DNA from: Streptomyces sp. TN58
GTDB taxonomy: Bacteria; Actinomycetota; Actinomycetes; Streptomycetales; Streptomycetaceae
Direction: 5' to 3'
Length of the DNA: 64,000 bases
Assembly (NCBI RefSeq): GCF_001941845.1
Contig: NZ_CP018870.1
Span: 4,222,001-4,286,000, forward strand
In this document: one piece after another, positions 28,985 to 37,551 of the stretch
How positions within the stretch are numbered: position 1 is the stretch's first letter
Layout: each line of letters opens with the position of its first letter
Made by a program: the position numbers and the translations under genes
The notes under the pieces: generated by a model
Database searches by the model: none
Told to the model about the DNA's origin: nothing
Seen by the model: only the letters and a program-made list of their open reading frames with translations

Positions 28985-29329
28985 TCAGTCGGAGTCCTTG
29001 TCCTTGTCCCGGTCCTTGTCCCGGCCCTTGTCCCGGTCCTCCCGGTCCTTGTTCTCCTGCTCCTCGCGCAGGGACTTCAGGAACTCCGGGTTGTCGTCGG
29101 GGGCCACCCACTGGCCGCGCCCCCGCGGGCCGCGCCCGCCGCCGGAGGCCACCCGCTTCTTGCCCGCGAACAGCCACACCACCGGCCCCACGACGGAGAA
29201 GAGCAGGATGATGAGCACCCACATCGCCTTGGGCAGGTGCTTGACCTCCTCCTCCGGCGTGTTCAGGCAGTCGATGAAGGCGTAGATGGTCAGCGCGATG
29301 ATCAGCAGGAACGGCAGATAGCGCAGCAC
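28985..29329 (-). CDS. PLDc_N-type membrane protein with charged repeat tail
   Basis: 114 aa, GTG start at 29329. Two membrane helices (VLRYLPFLLIIALTIYAFI; MWVLIILLFSVVGPVVWLFA) enclose CLNTPEEEVKHLPK, the phospholipase-D N-terminal transmembrane domain seen without a nuclease domain in many actinobacteria. The C-terminal 45 residues end in a run of alternating Lys/Asp/Arg (KDRDKDKD) from a 6-bp DNA repeat. Divergent from mqnL. Function unknown. Confidence 0.8.
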   Translation of the reverse strand: MLRYLPFLLIIALTIYAFIDCLNTPEEEVKHLPKAMWVLIILLFSVVGPVVWLFAGKKRVASGGGRGPRGRGQWVAPDDNPEFLKSLREEQENKDREDRDKGRDKDRDKDKDSD

Positions 29330-29419
29330 GGTGTGGGACCGACTCCCGGGCAGTGACGGCGGGCCCGCAGGGGGCCCCGGTGACGCTCCCAGCGTAGTTG
29401 GTGACGGATACTGACCCCT

Positions 29420-30877
29420 ATGGCTTACGACGATCTCCGCTCGCTGCTCCGGGCTCTGGAGCGAGAGGGCGACCTCAAGCGCATCAAGGCCGAAGTCGAC
29501 CCGTACCTGGAGGTCGGGGAGATCGTCGACAGAGTGAACAAGGCGGGCGGTCCCGCGCTCCTCTTCGAGAACGTCAAGGGCTCGGCGATGCCGCTGGCCA
29601 TGAACGTCTTCGGTACCGACCGCCGCCTCCTGAAGGCCCTCGGCCTGAAGTCCTACGCCGAGATCAGCGAGAAGATCGGCGGCCTGCTCAAGCCGGAGCT
29701 GCCGCAGGGCTTCATCGGGGTCCGCGAGGCCTTCGGCAAGCTCGGCTCGATGGTCCACGTCCCGCCGAAGAAGGTGAAGGGCGGCTCCGCGCCCGTCCAG
29801 GAGGTCGTCCTCACCGGCGACGACGTCGACCTGGACCTGCTGCCGGCCCTCTTCACCTGGCCCAAGGACGGCGGCTCCTTCTTCAACCTCGGCCTGACCC
29901 ACACCAAGCACCCCGAGACGGGCGTGCGCAACCTCGGCCTCTACCGGCTGCAGCGTCACGACAAGCGCACCATCGGCATGCACTGGCAGATCCACAAAGA
30001 CAGCCGCAACCACTACGCCGTCGCCGCCGCCAAGGGCGAGCGGCTGCCGGTCGCGATCGCCTTCGGCTGCCCGCCCGCCGTCACGTACGCGTCCACCGCG
30101 CCGCTGCCGGGCGACATCGACGAATACCTCTTCGCCGGCTTCGTCGCGGGCAAGCGGATCGAGATGGTCGACTGCAAGACCGTCCCGCTCCAGGTCCCGG
30201 CCAACGCGGAGGTCGTCGTCGAGGGCTGGCTGGAGCCCGGCGAGATGCTGCCGGAGGGCCCCTTCGGCGACCACACCGGCTTCTACACCCCGCAGGAGCC
30301 CTTCCCGGCCCTGAAGATCGACTGCATCACGATGCGCAAGCGGCCGCTGCTCCAGTCGATCGTGGTGGGCCGCCCGCCGACCGAGGACGGCCCCCTGGGC
30401 CGGGCCACGGAGCGCTTCTTCCTGCCCCTGCTGAAGATCATCGTCCCGGACATCGTGGACTACCACCTGCCCGAGTCCGGCGGCTTCCACAACTGCGCGA
30501 TCGTCTCGATCGACAAGAAGTACCCCAAGCACGCGCAGAAGGTCATGCACGCCATCTGGGGCGCCCACATGATGTCGCTGACCAAGCTGATCATCGTGGT
30601 GGACAAGGACTGCGACGTCCACGACCTGCACGAGGTGTCCTGGCGGGCGCTGGGCAACACGGACTACTCCCGCGACCTCACCGTCGTCGAGGGGCCGGTG
30701 GACCACCTCGACCACGCCTCCTACCAGCAGTTCTGGGGCGGCAAGGCGGGCATCGACGCGACGAAGAAGCTGCCCGAGGAGGGCTACACCCGCGACGGCG
30801 GCTGGCCCGACATGGTCGAGTCCGACCCGGCCACCGCCGCCCTCGTGGACCGCCGCTGGAAGGAGTACGGCCTGTGA
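29420..30877 (+). CDS. mqnL: UbiD-family prenylated-FMN decarboxylase of the futalosine menaquinone pathway
   Basis: 485 aa. Full-length UbiD-type enzyme with the active-site segment EGPFGDHTGFYTPQEPFPAL and NHYAVAAAKGERLPVAIAFG; the conserved Glu/Arg set looks intact. In Streptomyces-type menaquinone synthesis MqnL removes the carboxylate from the prenylated dihydroxynaphthoate using prenyl-FMN made by MqnM. It heads a coupled operon with the unknown gene at 30874 and the prenyltransferase mqnP; the flavin prenyltransferase follows at 33645. Confidence 0.88.
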   Translation: MAYDDLRSLLRALEREGDLKRIKAEVDPYLEVGEIVDRVNKAGGPALLFENVKGSAMPLAMNVFGTDRRLLKALGLKSYAEISEKIGGLLKPELPQGFIGVREAFGKLGSMVHVPPKKVKGGSAPVQEVVLTGDDVDLDLLPALFTWPKDGGSFFNLGLTHTKHPETGVRNLGLYRLQRHDKRTIGMHWQIHKDSRNHYAVAAAKGERLPVAIAFGCPPAVTYASTAPLPGDIDEYLFAGFVAGKRIEMVDCKTVPLQVPANAEVVVEGWLEPGEMLPEGPFGDHTGFYTPQEPFPALKIDCITMRKRPLLQSIVVGRPPTEDGPLGRATERFFLPLLKIIVPDIVDYHLPESGGFHNCAIVSIDKKYPKHAQKVMHAIWGAHMMSLTKLIIVVDKDCDVHDLHEVSWRALGNTDYSRDLTVVEGPVDHLDHASYQQFWGGKAGIDATKKLPEEGYTRDGGWPDMVESDPATAALVDRRWKEYGL

Positions 30878-31347
30878 GCCCGATCGCCGTCGAGGGCCCG
30901 GAACTCAACCTCGGCACCGCGCAGGCGTACGTGGTCCTGGCGCGGCCGAAGATCGACCCGACCCAGCCCGGCGTGATCGCGGCGGCCCGGGAGGCCGGCG
31001 TGAGCCCGGAGGAGTTCGCCGGCCCCGGCGACGTCTGGGCGCTGATGTACGACGCGGACGGCGACGGGGACGGCTTCGAGCTGCCCGGCGCCCGGGACAC
31101 GGAGGCGGACGCCTTCGCGGAGCAGGTGCAGCAGGCCCTGGCCGCGGCCGAGCCCTTCACCGTGGAGGCCGGCAACTTCCTGCGCCTGGACGCCCGGCCC
31201 GCCGGCGCGGACTGGACGGTCACCGCGCACATCACCCCGCCCGAGGGCGACGAGGACGGCCCCGCGGCCCGGACGCTGGAGCTCGGCGCGCTGCCGGCGG
31301 CGGAACTGCTGGCCGAACTCGAACGGTTCCGGGGGGAACTCGCATGA
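30874..31347 (+). CDS. Unknown protein coupled between mqnL and mqnP
   Basis: 157 aa, GTG start. Not recognised. No signal peptide, membrane span or cofactor motif; it is acidic with an N-terminal LNLGTAQAYVVLARPKIDP, a DVWALMYDADGDGDGFEL segment and a C-terminal LGALPAAELLAELERFRGE helix. It overlaps mqnL by GTGA and mqnP by ATGA, so its product is made in step with the decarboxylase and prenyltransferase. A role as accessory or docking protein for menaquinone synthesis is inference from that coupling alone. Confidence 0.75.
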   Translation: MSPIAVEGPELNLGTAQAYVVLARPKIDPTQPGVIAAAREAGVSPEEFAGPGDVWALMYDADGDGDGFELPGARDTEADAFAEQVQQALAAAEPFTVEAGNFLRLDARPAGADWTVTAHITPPEGDEDGPAARTLELGALPAAELLAELERFRGELA

Positions 31348-32267
31348 TGACCACCGCCGACGGAGTGGTCGGACAGGGGCCCGCGCCGGAGGCCGCCGGC
31401 AAGGTCAGGGCCTTCCTGCGGCTGGTGATGATCGAGCACTCGGTCTTCGCGCTGCCCTTCGCCTACATCGCGGCGCTGACCGCCATGTTCCAGCTCGACC
31501 GGACCGTGCACTGGGGCAGGCTGCTGCTCGTCACCGTGTGCATGGTGGGGCTGCGTACCTTCGCCATGGCCGCGAACCGGATCATCGACCGCGAGATCGA
31601 CGCCCGCAACCCGCGGACGGCCGGCCGCGAGCTGGTCACCGGCGCGGTCTCGGTCCGTTCGGCCTGGACCGGCGCGGGGATCGCGCTGGTGGTCTTCCTG
31701 GGCTCGGCGGCCCTGCTCAATCCCCTGTGCCTGGCGCTCGCGCCGGTCGCCGTGATCCCGATGGTGGTCTACCCGTACGGCAAGCGGTTCACGGACTTCC
31801 CGCACGCCATCCTGGGCCTGGCCCAGGCGATGGGCCCGGTCGGGGCCTGGCTGGCGATCACCGGCGAGTGGTCCTGGGACGCGGTGATCCTGGGCCTCGC
31901 GGTCGGCGTGTGGATCGGCGGCTTCGACCTGATCTTCGCCTGCCAGGACGTGGCCGCCGACCGCGCGGAGGGCGTCAGGTCCGTCCCGGCCCGCTTCGGC
32001 GTCCCGGCCGCCCTCTGGGGGGCGCGCGGCTCGCACGTCGTGACCACGGCCCTGCTGGCCTGGTACGCGCTCGCCACGGACGCGGGCCCCCTCTTCTGGG
32101 CCGGCCTCGCGGTCGTCGTCGCCGCGTTCGTCTACGAGCACACCATCGTGACGCCGCACGACCTGTCCCGCCTGAACCGTGCCTTCTTCACGGTCAACGG
32201 CTTCATCGGGATCGCCCTGTTCGTGTGCGCCCTGGCCGATCTGGTGGTCCGCGGCCTGACGGTGTAG
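31344..32267 (+). CDS. mqnP: UbiA-family prenyltransferase of the futalosine menaquinone pathway
   Basis: 307 aa, about eight membrane helices. Both diphosphate-binding Asp motifs are present: ANRIIDREIDARNPRT near residue 77 and FACQDVAADRAEGVRS near 200. It attaches the polyprenyl chain to the dihydroxynaphthoic acid ring before decarboxylation by MqnL. The ATG overlaps the upstream stop. The downstream Uma2 gene starts 99 bp later and is probably separate. Confidence 0.93.
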   Translation: MMTTADGVVGQGPAPEAAGKVRAFLRLVMIEHSVFALPFAYIAALTAMFQLDRTVHWGRLLLVTVCMVGLRTFAMAANRIIDREIDARNPRTAGRELVTGAVSVRSAWTGAGIALVVFLGSAALLNPLCLALAPVAVIPMVVYPYGKRFTDFPHAILGLAQAMGPVGAWLAITGEWSWDAVILGLAVGVWIGGFDLIFACQDVAADRAEGVRSVPARFGVPAALWGARGSHVVTTALLAWYALATDAGPLFWAGLAVVVAAFVYEHTIVTPHDLSRLNRAFFTVNGFIGIALFVCALADLVVRGLTV

Positions 32268-32366
32268 TAGCTCCATCGGGTGGGTCGATCGGCATCTGGT
32301 CGTTCGGGGTCTGACCTTCTCGCTACCGTGCGCCCTAACATCGAGTGCATGGACAGGGAGGCCGAC

Positions 32367-32936
32367 GTGACCATCTCGGATAGCGACCGCCTGCACTCAC
32401 AGCTCAGCCGGTACGAGGACATGTTCCCGGGGTACCGGACCGAGATTGTCGAGGGTGCCATCGTGATGAGCCCGGTCAAGCCCCACCACAACGAGACGAT
32501 CTGGGACGTGCGGGACTTGTTGAAACCGCAACTCCCGACCGGGTGGGCCTTCATCTCCGATGTCGCGGTCCCCTTCGACGAAAGCAACGAGTTCTGCCCG
32601 GACCTCGCCGTCATTCCGGATGCCGAGCGCCGTAAGAACCTCAGCGCCTACCCGCCCGACCTCATCGAGCTGGCCGTCGAGGTCGTCTCCCCGAGCAGCG
32701 TCCGCAACGACTACGAGGTGAAGGACCGGGCCTACGCCCGGCGCGGCATCCCGCACTACCTGATCTTCGATCCGTACAAGGCGCACTGCGTGACCCTGTG
32801 GAACCCCGGCCCCGACGGCTACCGCGGCCGGGACACCATCCCGTACGGCGGGAGAGTCGCGGTCGAGACGGGGATCGGCAAGCTGCTGATCGACACCGCG
32901 GGCCTGCCCGTGGATCCCGGCGCCGTCAGCCCGTGA
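32367..32936 (+). CDS. Uma2-family PD-(D/E)XK nuclease-like protein
   Basis: 189 aa. Typical Uma2 features: FPGYRTEIVEGAIVMSPVKP, a catalytic-type FCPDLAVIPD, then LAVEVVSPSSVRNDYEVKDR and YARRGIPHYLIFDP. The fold is that of Holliday-junction-type endonucleases, but cellular roles are unknown and Streptomyces genomes carry many copies. A strong AGGGAGG six bases before GTG 32367 sets this start over the ATG at 32349, which lacks one. Confidence 0.88.
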   Translation: MTISDSDRLHSQLSRYEDMFPGYRTEIVEGAIVMSPVKPHHNETIWDVRDLLKPQLPTGWAFISDVAVPFDESNEFCPDLAVIPDAERRKNLSAYPPDLIELAVEVVSPSSVRNDYEVKDRAYARRGIPHYLIFDPYKAHCVTLWNPGPDGYRGRDTIPYGGRVAVETGIGKLLIDTAGLPVDPGAVSP

Positions 32937-32952
32937 GGGCGGCCGGCTGCCG

Positions 32953-33558
32953 TCAGGCCGTGACGGCCGGGCGTCGGGCCGGGCGGCGGAAGTACAGGGC
33001 CGTCACGACGCCCGCCACCAGTCCGCACAGGTGGCCCTGCCAGCTGACGCCCGAGTCCGTCGGGAGGACGCCGGAGACGATCGTGGTGCCCCAGACGGCC
33101 GCGACACCGACGGCCACGGCGATGCCCAGCGCCCGGCGCTCCACGAAGCCCCGTACGAGCAGGTAGCCGAAGAGGCCGAAGACGATGCCGGAGGCACCCA
33201 GCGTCATGGTCCCGGACGGGGATATGAGCCAGGTGCCGAGGCCGTCGGCCAGCATGATCAGACCGCACACCGCGAGGAACCGGCGGATCCCGGACAGGGC
33301 GGCTATGAAGCCGAGGACCAGCAGGGGCACGCTGTTGGACGCGACGTGGTCGAAGCCGAAGTGGAGGAAGCCCGCGGAGACGACGCCGGTGAGGCTGCCG
33401 GGGTCGCGGGCGACGATGCCGTACTGGTCGAGGGCGTGGCCGGTGGCGTGGTCGACGACTTCCAGGATCCACAGCAGCGCGACCCAGCCCAGCATCAGCT
33501 GGGCGGCGGCCTTCGCCCGCCCGGCCCGCGTCCAGCCGGTATCCACCGTCGTGTTCAT
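32953..33558 (-). CDS. Rhomboid-family intramembrane serine protease
   Basis: 201 aa, six to seven membrane helices. The catalytic Ser is in LGASGIVFGLFGYLLVRG and the His in SWQGHLCGLVAGVV; the HFGFDHVASNSVPLLVLG helix supplies the conserved Asn/His region. It would cleave membrane protein substrates within the bilayer. ATG 33558 was chosen because a GGGGGCGAAG precedes it. Convergent with the Uma2 gene and divergent from mqnM. Confidence 0.93.
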   Translation of the reverse strand: MNTTVDTGWTRAGRAKAAAQLMLGWVALLWILEVVDHATGHALDQYGIVARDPGSLTGVVSAGFLHFGFDHVASNSVPLLVLGFIAALSGIRRFLAVCGLIMLADGLGTWLISPSGTMTLGASGIVFGLFGYLLVRGFVERRALGIAVAVGVAAVWGTTIVSGVLPTDSGVSWQGHLCGLVAGVVTALYFRRPARRPAVTA

Positions 33559-33644
33559 CTTCGCCCCCTTCGCGGCTCCCCTCACGGGAACGTCCGGTCA
33601 CCTTACTGAGTGCCCGCCGGGCATGGCCGGATAGTCTCGGAGGT

Positions 33645-34349
33645 ATGACAGAGCGCAATCGCACCCCGTGGGTGGTGGGGGTTTCCGGAGCATCCGGGAC
33701 GCCGTACGCGGCGGCGGTGCTCCGCGGGCTGCTCGCCGCGGGGGAGAGCGTCGACCTGGTCGTGAGCCGGGCCTCGCGCCTCACCCTGCTGGACGAGACC
33801 GGGATCGCCTTCCGCGACGCGCACTGGCGCGAGGACCTCGCGGAGTGGCTGGCACACGGGGCCGACGGGAAGCCGGGGACCTTCGAGGGCCTGGGCGCGG
33901 ACGCGGACGTCCGCTACTGGGGCGCCGGGGACCTGGCCGCGGGCCCGAGCTCGGGCTCGTACCCGGTCAAGGGGATGCTGATCGTCCCGGCGTCCACGGC
34001 CTGCGTGGCGGGGGTGGCGCTCGGGCTGTCGAAGGACCTGCTCCAGCGCGTCGCGAGCGTGACGCTCAAGGAGCGGCGCCGGCTGGTGGTCGCGGTGCGG
34101 GAGACCCCGCTGAACGGTCAGACGCTGAAGCACCTGGTGGCGCTGGACGAGGCGGGCGCGGTCGTGCTGCCCGCCTCTCCGGCCTTCTACGCGGGTGCGA
34201 CGCACATCCAGGATCTGGTGGACTTCGTCGCCGGGCGGGTGCTGGACGCGGCAGGGGTGCCGCACCGGCTGTACCGCCGCTGGGAGGGGGAGCTGGGAGG
34301 CTCCCGCTCCCCCCGAGGGGAGAACGGTGGTGACGCGGTCGGTGACTAG
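33645..34349 (+). CDS. mqnM: UbiX-family flavin prenyltransferase of the menaquinone pathway
   Basis: 234 aa. N-terminal VGVSGASGTPYAAAVLRGLL binds FMN; the middle has SSGSYPVKGMLIVPASTACV and the C-terminus RRRLVVAVRETPLNGQTLKH plus PASPAFYAGATHIQDLVDFV, all UbiX hallmarks. It makes the prenylated FMN needed by MqnL. The last 20 residues are a species-specific tail. Its TAG stop forms a CTAG shared with the stop of the tiny convergent gene. Confidence 0.92.
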   Translation: MTERNRTPWVVGVSGASGTPYAAAVLRGLLAAGESVDLVVSRASRLTLLDETGIAFRDAHWREDLAEWLAHGADGKPGTFEGLGADADVRYWGAGDLAAGPSSGSYPVKGMLIVPASTACVAGVALGLSKDLLQRVASVTLKERRRLVVAVRETPLNGQTLKHLVALDEAGAVVLPASPAFYAGATHIQDLVDFVAGRVLDAAGVPHRLYRRWEGELGGSRSPRGENGGDAVGD

Positions 34350-34480
34350 GCCTTCTTGCGGCCCAGCGGCTTGCGGGCCTTGTCGACGCGGACGGCCGCG
34401 GCGGGCTGGTGGGCTCGGGATCGGTTGGCCAGCTCCTGGAGCTGTCGCATGTGTGCGTGCGCCATCTCGATCGTGAACAC
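34346..34480 (-). CDS. 44-aa basic protein, convergent with mqnM
   Basis: Below usual gene-calling size. GTG start at 34480 with AGGAG eight bases upstream; TAG stop shares a CTAG with mqnM. The product runs MFTIEMAHAHMRQLQELANR, then a basic tail with VRVDKARKPLGRKKA. The very basic C-terminus suggests nucleic-acid or ribosome contact, but no family is recognised. It is divergent from the Lrp gene. Confidence 0.6.
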   Translation of the reverse strand: MFTIEMAHAHMRQLQELANRSRAHQPAAAVRVDKARKPLGRKKA

Positions 34481-34602
34481 GGTGTACCACTCCTGAAGAT
34501 CGTCGCTGATCTGATGAAAGCAATCGCAGGGTGTTGACCCTGTGTGCCTTAGATTCTATACCTAGACTTGCAGGATCGCCGAATAATGGAAGGCTCCACG
34601 TA

Positions 34603-35058
34603 ATGGACACGGTGGACAGGCAGCTCATCCAGGCACTCCGGGAGAACGGGCGCGCCTCGTACGCGGAGCTGGGCCGTCTCGTGGGCCTCTCCGGCCCGAG
34701 CGTCACCGACCGCATCAACCGTCTGGAGACGGCCGGTGTCATCACCGGCTACCGCGCGACGGTCGACTCGGCCTCGCTCGGCCTCGGCGTCACGGCGCTG
34801 ATCGGCATCTCCCTCTCCGACGCCGCCGACCACGAGGACGTGGCCCGGCGGCTGCGCGACCTCGCGGAGATCGAGGACTGCTGGTTCATCGCCGGCGACG
34901 ACTCCTACATGCTCAAGGTCCGCGCCAGCGACGTGGACGGCCTGGAGAAGATCATCCGCAAGCTGTCCGGAACCAAGGGCGTCTCCCGCACCCGCACGAC
35001 CATCGTGCTGTCCACGAAGTGGGAGAACCGGGTCGGGGAGCTGCCCGAGGAAGCCTGA
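34603..35058 (+). CDS. Lrp/AsnC-family transcriptional regulator
   Basis: 151 aa. N-terminal helix-turn-helix: VDRQLIQALRENGRASYAEL and GLSGPSVTDRINRLETAGVI. C-terminal RAM/AsnC ligand domain: ALIGISLSDAADHEDVARRL and DCWFIAGDDSYMLKVRA. Full length for the family. It lies directly upstream of mqnE and may respond to amino acids; whether it controls mqnE is unproven. An unusually AT-rich stretch (34545-34565) upstream probably holds its promoter and own binding site. Confidence 0.92.
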   Translation: MDTVDRQLIQALRENGRASYAELGRLVGLSGPSVTDRINRLETAGVITGYRATVDSASLGLGVTALIGISLSDAADHEDVARRLRDLAEIEDCWFIAGDDSYMLKVRASDVDGLEKIIRKLSGTKGVSRTRTTIVLSTKWENRVGELPEEA

Positions 35059-35119
35059 GAGTACGGTTGGTCAGGGTTTGCAGGACAGGCAAGAGGCATC
35101 TAGAGGAGGCGACCGGTAC

Positions 35120-36283
35120 ATGGACGCTGGGCTCAAGCGTGAGCTGGAGGAGAAGGTCCGCTCCGGCGAGCGGCTGACCCGTGAGGACGGCATCGCCCTC
35201 TACGAGTCGGACGACCTGGCCTGGCTCGGCGGCCTCGCCCACGAGGTGCGTACGCGCAAGAACGGTGACGTCGTCCACTTCAACGTCAACCGGCACCTCA
35301 ACATGACCAACGTGTGCACCGCGTCGTGCGCGTACTGCTCCTTCCAGCGCAAGCCGGGCGAGAAGGACGCGTACACGATGCGCATCGAGGAGGCCGTCCG
35401 CCTGGCCAAGGCCATGGAGACGGAGAACCTGACCGAGCTGCACATCGTCAACGGCCTGCACCCGAACCTGCCGTGGCGCTACTACCCGCGCTCGCTCTCC
35501 GAGCTGAAGAAGGCGCTGCCGAACGTCTCCCTGAAGGCGTTCACGGCGACCGAGATCCACCACTTCGAGACGATCTCCGGCATGTCGGCCTCGGACATCC
35601 TGGACGAGCTGATCGAGGCGGGCCTGGAGTCCCTGACCGGCGGCGGCGCGGAGATCTTCGACTGGGAGGTCCGCCAGCACATCGTCGACCACCGCACCCA
35701 CTGGGAGGACTGGTCGCGCATCCACCGCCTCGCGCACTCGAAGGGCCTCAAGACCCCCTCGACCATGCTGTACGGGCACATCGAGGAGCCGCGCCACCGC
35801 GTGGACCACGTGCTGCGCCTGCGCGAGCTCCAGGACGAGACCGGCGGCTTCCAGGTCTTCATCCCGCTGCGCTACCAGCACGACTTCGTGGACATGCAGG
35901 ACGGCAAGGTGCGCAACAAGCTCCAGGCGCGCACGACGATGGCCACCGGCGCCGAGGCGCTGAAGACCTTCGCCGTCTCGCGGCTGCTCTTCGACAACGT
36001 GCCGCACGTGAAGGTCTTCTGGGTGATGCACGGCGTGCAGACCGCCCAGCTCGCGCTCCAGCACGGTGCGGACGACATGGACGGCTCGGTCGTCGAGTAC
36101 AAGATCACCCACGACGCGGACAACTACGGCACCCCGAACAAGCTGGGCCGTGAGGACCTGCTGGAGCTGATCCGCGAGGCCGGCTTCCGCCCGGTCGAGC
36201 GCAACACGCGCTACGAGATCATCCGCGAGTACCCCGGCCCGGACGCGGACCTGCGCGAGACCCCGCAGGCGATGCGCGTCTGA
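35120..36283 (+). CDS. mqnE: Aminofutalosine synthase (radical SAM)
   Basis: 387 aa. The [4Fe-4S] ligands are in TNVCTASCAYCSFQRKPGEK (CxxxCxxC). Nearby are HIVNGLHPNLPWRYYPRSL, SLTGGGAEIFDWEVRQHIVD and LRYQHDFVDMQDGKVRNK, diagnostic for MqnE rather than MqnC. It joins 3-[(1-carboxyvinyl)oxy]benzoate to SAM-derived adenosine to give 6-amino-6-deoxyfutalosine. The start is set by GAGGAGG before ATG 35120. A strong terminator follows. Confidence 0.95.
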   Translation: MDAGLKRELEEKVRSGERLTREDGIALYESDDLAWLGGLAHEVRTRKNGDVVHFNVNRHLNMTNVCTASCAYCSFQRKPGEKDAYTMRIEEAVRLAKAMETENLTELHIVNGLHPNLPWRYYPRSLSELKKALPNVSLKAFTATEIHHFETISGMSASDILDELIEAGLESLTGGGAEIFDWEVRQHIVDHRTHWEDWSRIHRLAHSKGLKTPSTMLYGHIEEPRHRVDHVLRLRELQDETGGFQVFIPLRYQHDFVDMQDGKVRNKLQARTTMATGAEALKTFAVSRLLFDNVPHVKVFWVMHGVQTAQLALQHGADDMDGSVVEYKITHDADNYGTPNKLGREDLLELIREAGFRPVERNTRYEIIREYPGPDADLRETPQAMRV

Positions 36284-36311
36284 TCCGCGCCGACCCCGTC
36301 CTGGCACGTCG

Positions 36312-36334
36312 ACCCCGGCCCGAAGGGCCGGGGT
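36312..36334 (+). terminator. Terminator after mqnE
   Basis: Stem CCCCGGCCC (36313-36321), loop GAA, GGGCCGGGG, plus an outer A-T pair, then TTCGGCCTTTCC. It lies 30 bp after the mqnE stop and before an AT-richer promoter region for the GNAT gene. Confidence 0.8.
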
Positions 36335-36395
36335 TCGGCCTTTCCTGGACGGCTCCTGCTGGACGGGCCGATTGGGTAATAGATAAAGTGAGTGA

Positions 36396-36920
36396 ATGGC
36401 CCTTACATTCACCCTAGATCCGGTCGTCGGCCCCACTCTGCACGCCGGAGTCCTGGAGCTCTGGACCGACGTGTCCAACGCGGGCGGAGCCGTGGGCTTC
36501 GTACCGCCGGTCACCCGTGACGACGTCCGCCCCTCGCTCGACAAGCACCTCGCCGGCGTCGCCGAAGGCACCTGCAGGCTCCTCGTCGGGCACGACGGGG
36601 ACGGCACGGTCGCCGCGGCCGCCTTCCTCGCCCACAACACGCACCGCCTCCAGCGGCACTGGCTGTGGGCCTACACGGTGATGGTCCATCCGCGTCACCA
36701 GGGCAAGGGCTTCGGCCGCGACCTCATGGCTGCGACCGAGGCCGCCGCCCGCTCCATCGAGGGCATCGACGCCATCCGCCTCACCTGCCGCGGCGGCCTC
36801 GGCCTGGAGCGCTTCTACTCCTCCTGCGGGTACAAGGAGGTCGGCCGCGTCCCCGGCGCCATCCGCGTGGCCCCCGGCGACGACCGCGACGACATCGTGA
36901 TGCTGCTGCCGCTGCACTGA
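36396..36920 (+). CDS. GNAT-family N-acetyltransferase
   Basis: 174 aa. Acetyl-CoA site HPRHQGKGFGRDLMAATEAA near residue 96, a preceding LWAYTVMV strand and a late LERFYSSCGYKEVGRVPGAI, all in standard GNAT order. Substrate unknown. The start ATG follows an AT-rich AATAGATAAAGTGAGTGA stretch that may include the -10 region and a weak ribosome site. Stands alone between terminator and the DUF4229 gene. Confidence 0.88.
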   Translation: MALTFTLDPVVGPTLHAGVLELWTDVSNAGGAVGFVPPVTRDDVRPSLDKHLAGVAEGTCRLLVGHDGDGTVAAAAFLAHNTHRLQRHWLWAYTVMVHPRHQGKGFGRDLMAATEAAARSIEGIDAIRLTCRGGLGLERFYSSCGYKEVGRVPGAIRVAPGDDRDDIVMLLPLH

Positions 36921-37053
36921 CGGGCCGCCCCCGCACCCCGCCGGGCCGGGGCCGGGCCCGGGCGTGCTTCACTGGACGGGCACCGTGCCGCGTACGACGT
37001 ACCGACCACGACCGCGACGACCGCCACGCAACGACGAGAGAAAAGGGGTCACC

Positions 37054-37365
37054 GTGTCCCTCAAGCCGAGCGCAACGATCCGATACACCGCGATGCGCCT
37101 GGGCATCTTCGTCGGCTGCCTCGCCGTCGTCGCCGTCCTCGTCCGGCTCCGCTGGGTGCCCGCCGGACTCGGCGACGCCAACGGCGCCTGGGTCGTGCTG
37201 CTCGCCCTCGTCCTCTCCGCCCCGCTCTCCTTCGTCCTCCTGCGCAAGCAGCGCGACGAGATGTCCGCGCAGATCTCCGGGCGCGTCGCGGGCGCGAAGC
37301 AGAAGCTCGCCGCGAACCGCAGCCAGGAGGACCAGGCCGACGACGCGGCCCGCGTCGGGTCGTGA
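37054..37365 (+). CDS. DUF4229-type small membrane protein
   Basis: 103 aa. Two membrane helices (LGIFVGCLAVVAVLVRLRWV; GAWVVLLALVLSAPLSFVLL) followed by a charged tail LRKQRDEMSAQISGRVAGAK, the usual form of DUF4229 proteins in actinobacteria. GTG 37054 is chosen because AAGGGG lies five bases before it. Function unknown. Confidence 0.82.
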   Translation: MSLKPSATIRYTAMRLGIFVGCLAVVAVLVRLRWVPAGLGDANGAWVVLLALVLSAPLSFVLLRKQRDEMSAQISGRVAGAKQKLAANRSQEDQADDAARVGS

Positions 37366-37499
37366 CGCCGTAACGCCCCCGTTGGCTTCGTCACACAGCC
37401 GCACCCCCCACGCAACGCCCCAGCACCGGGTACACCGCCCGTGAACGCTGGGGCGTCGGTGTTTCTCCGGCCCGCGCAAGAGGGCCCCGTGCGCCGCTG

Positions 37500-37520
37500 T
37501 CTCAAAGGGCCCCTTTGAGA
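37500..37520. promoter_or_regulatory. Palindrome upstream of the cysteine-rich leader
   Basis: TCTCAAAGGG, central C, CCCTTTGAGA: perfect 10-bp arms. It overlaps a possible -35 box (TTGAGA, 37515-37520); a TTAGCG-type -10 follows at about 37539, which would start transcription at or near the leader ATG. Likely an operator for the leader-symporter transcript. Confidence 0.55.
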
Positions 37521-37551
37521 ATCCCAAAGGGAAGGTGTTAGCGTGTTCAAC

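Noticed and set aside
29398..30873. Upstream extension of the frame containing the 157-aa gene
   Set aside because: It is an out-of-frame shadow of mqnL; the GTG at 30874 with GTGA overlap is the natural start.
32349..32366. ATG at 32349 as start of the Uma2 gene
   Set aside because: No ribosome site upstream, whereas AGGGAGG is ideally placed for GTG 32367.
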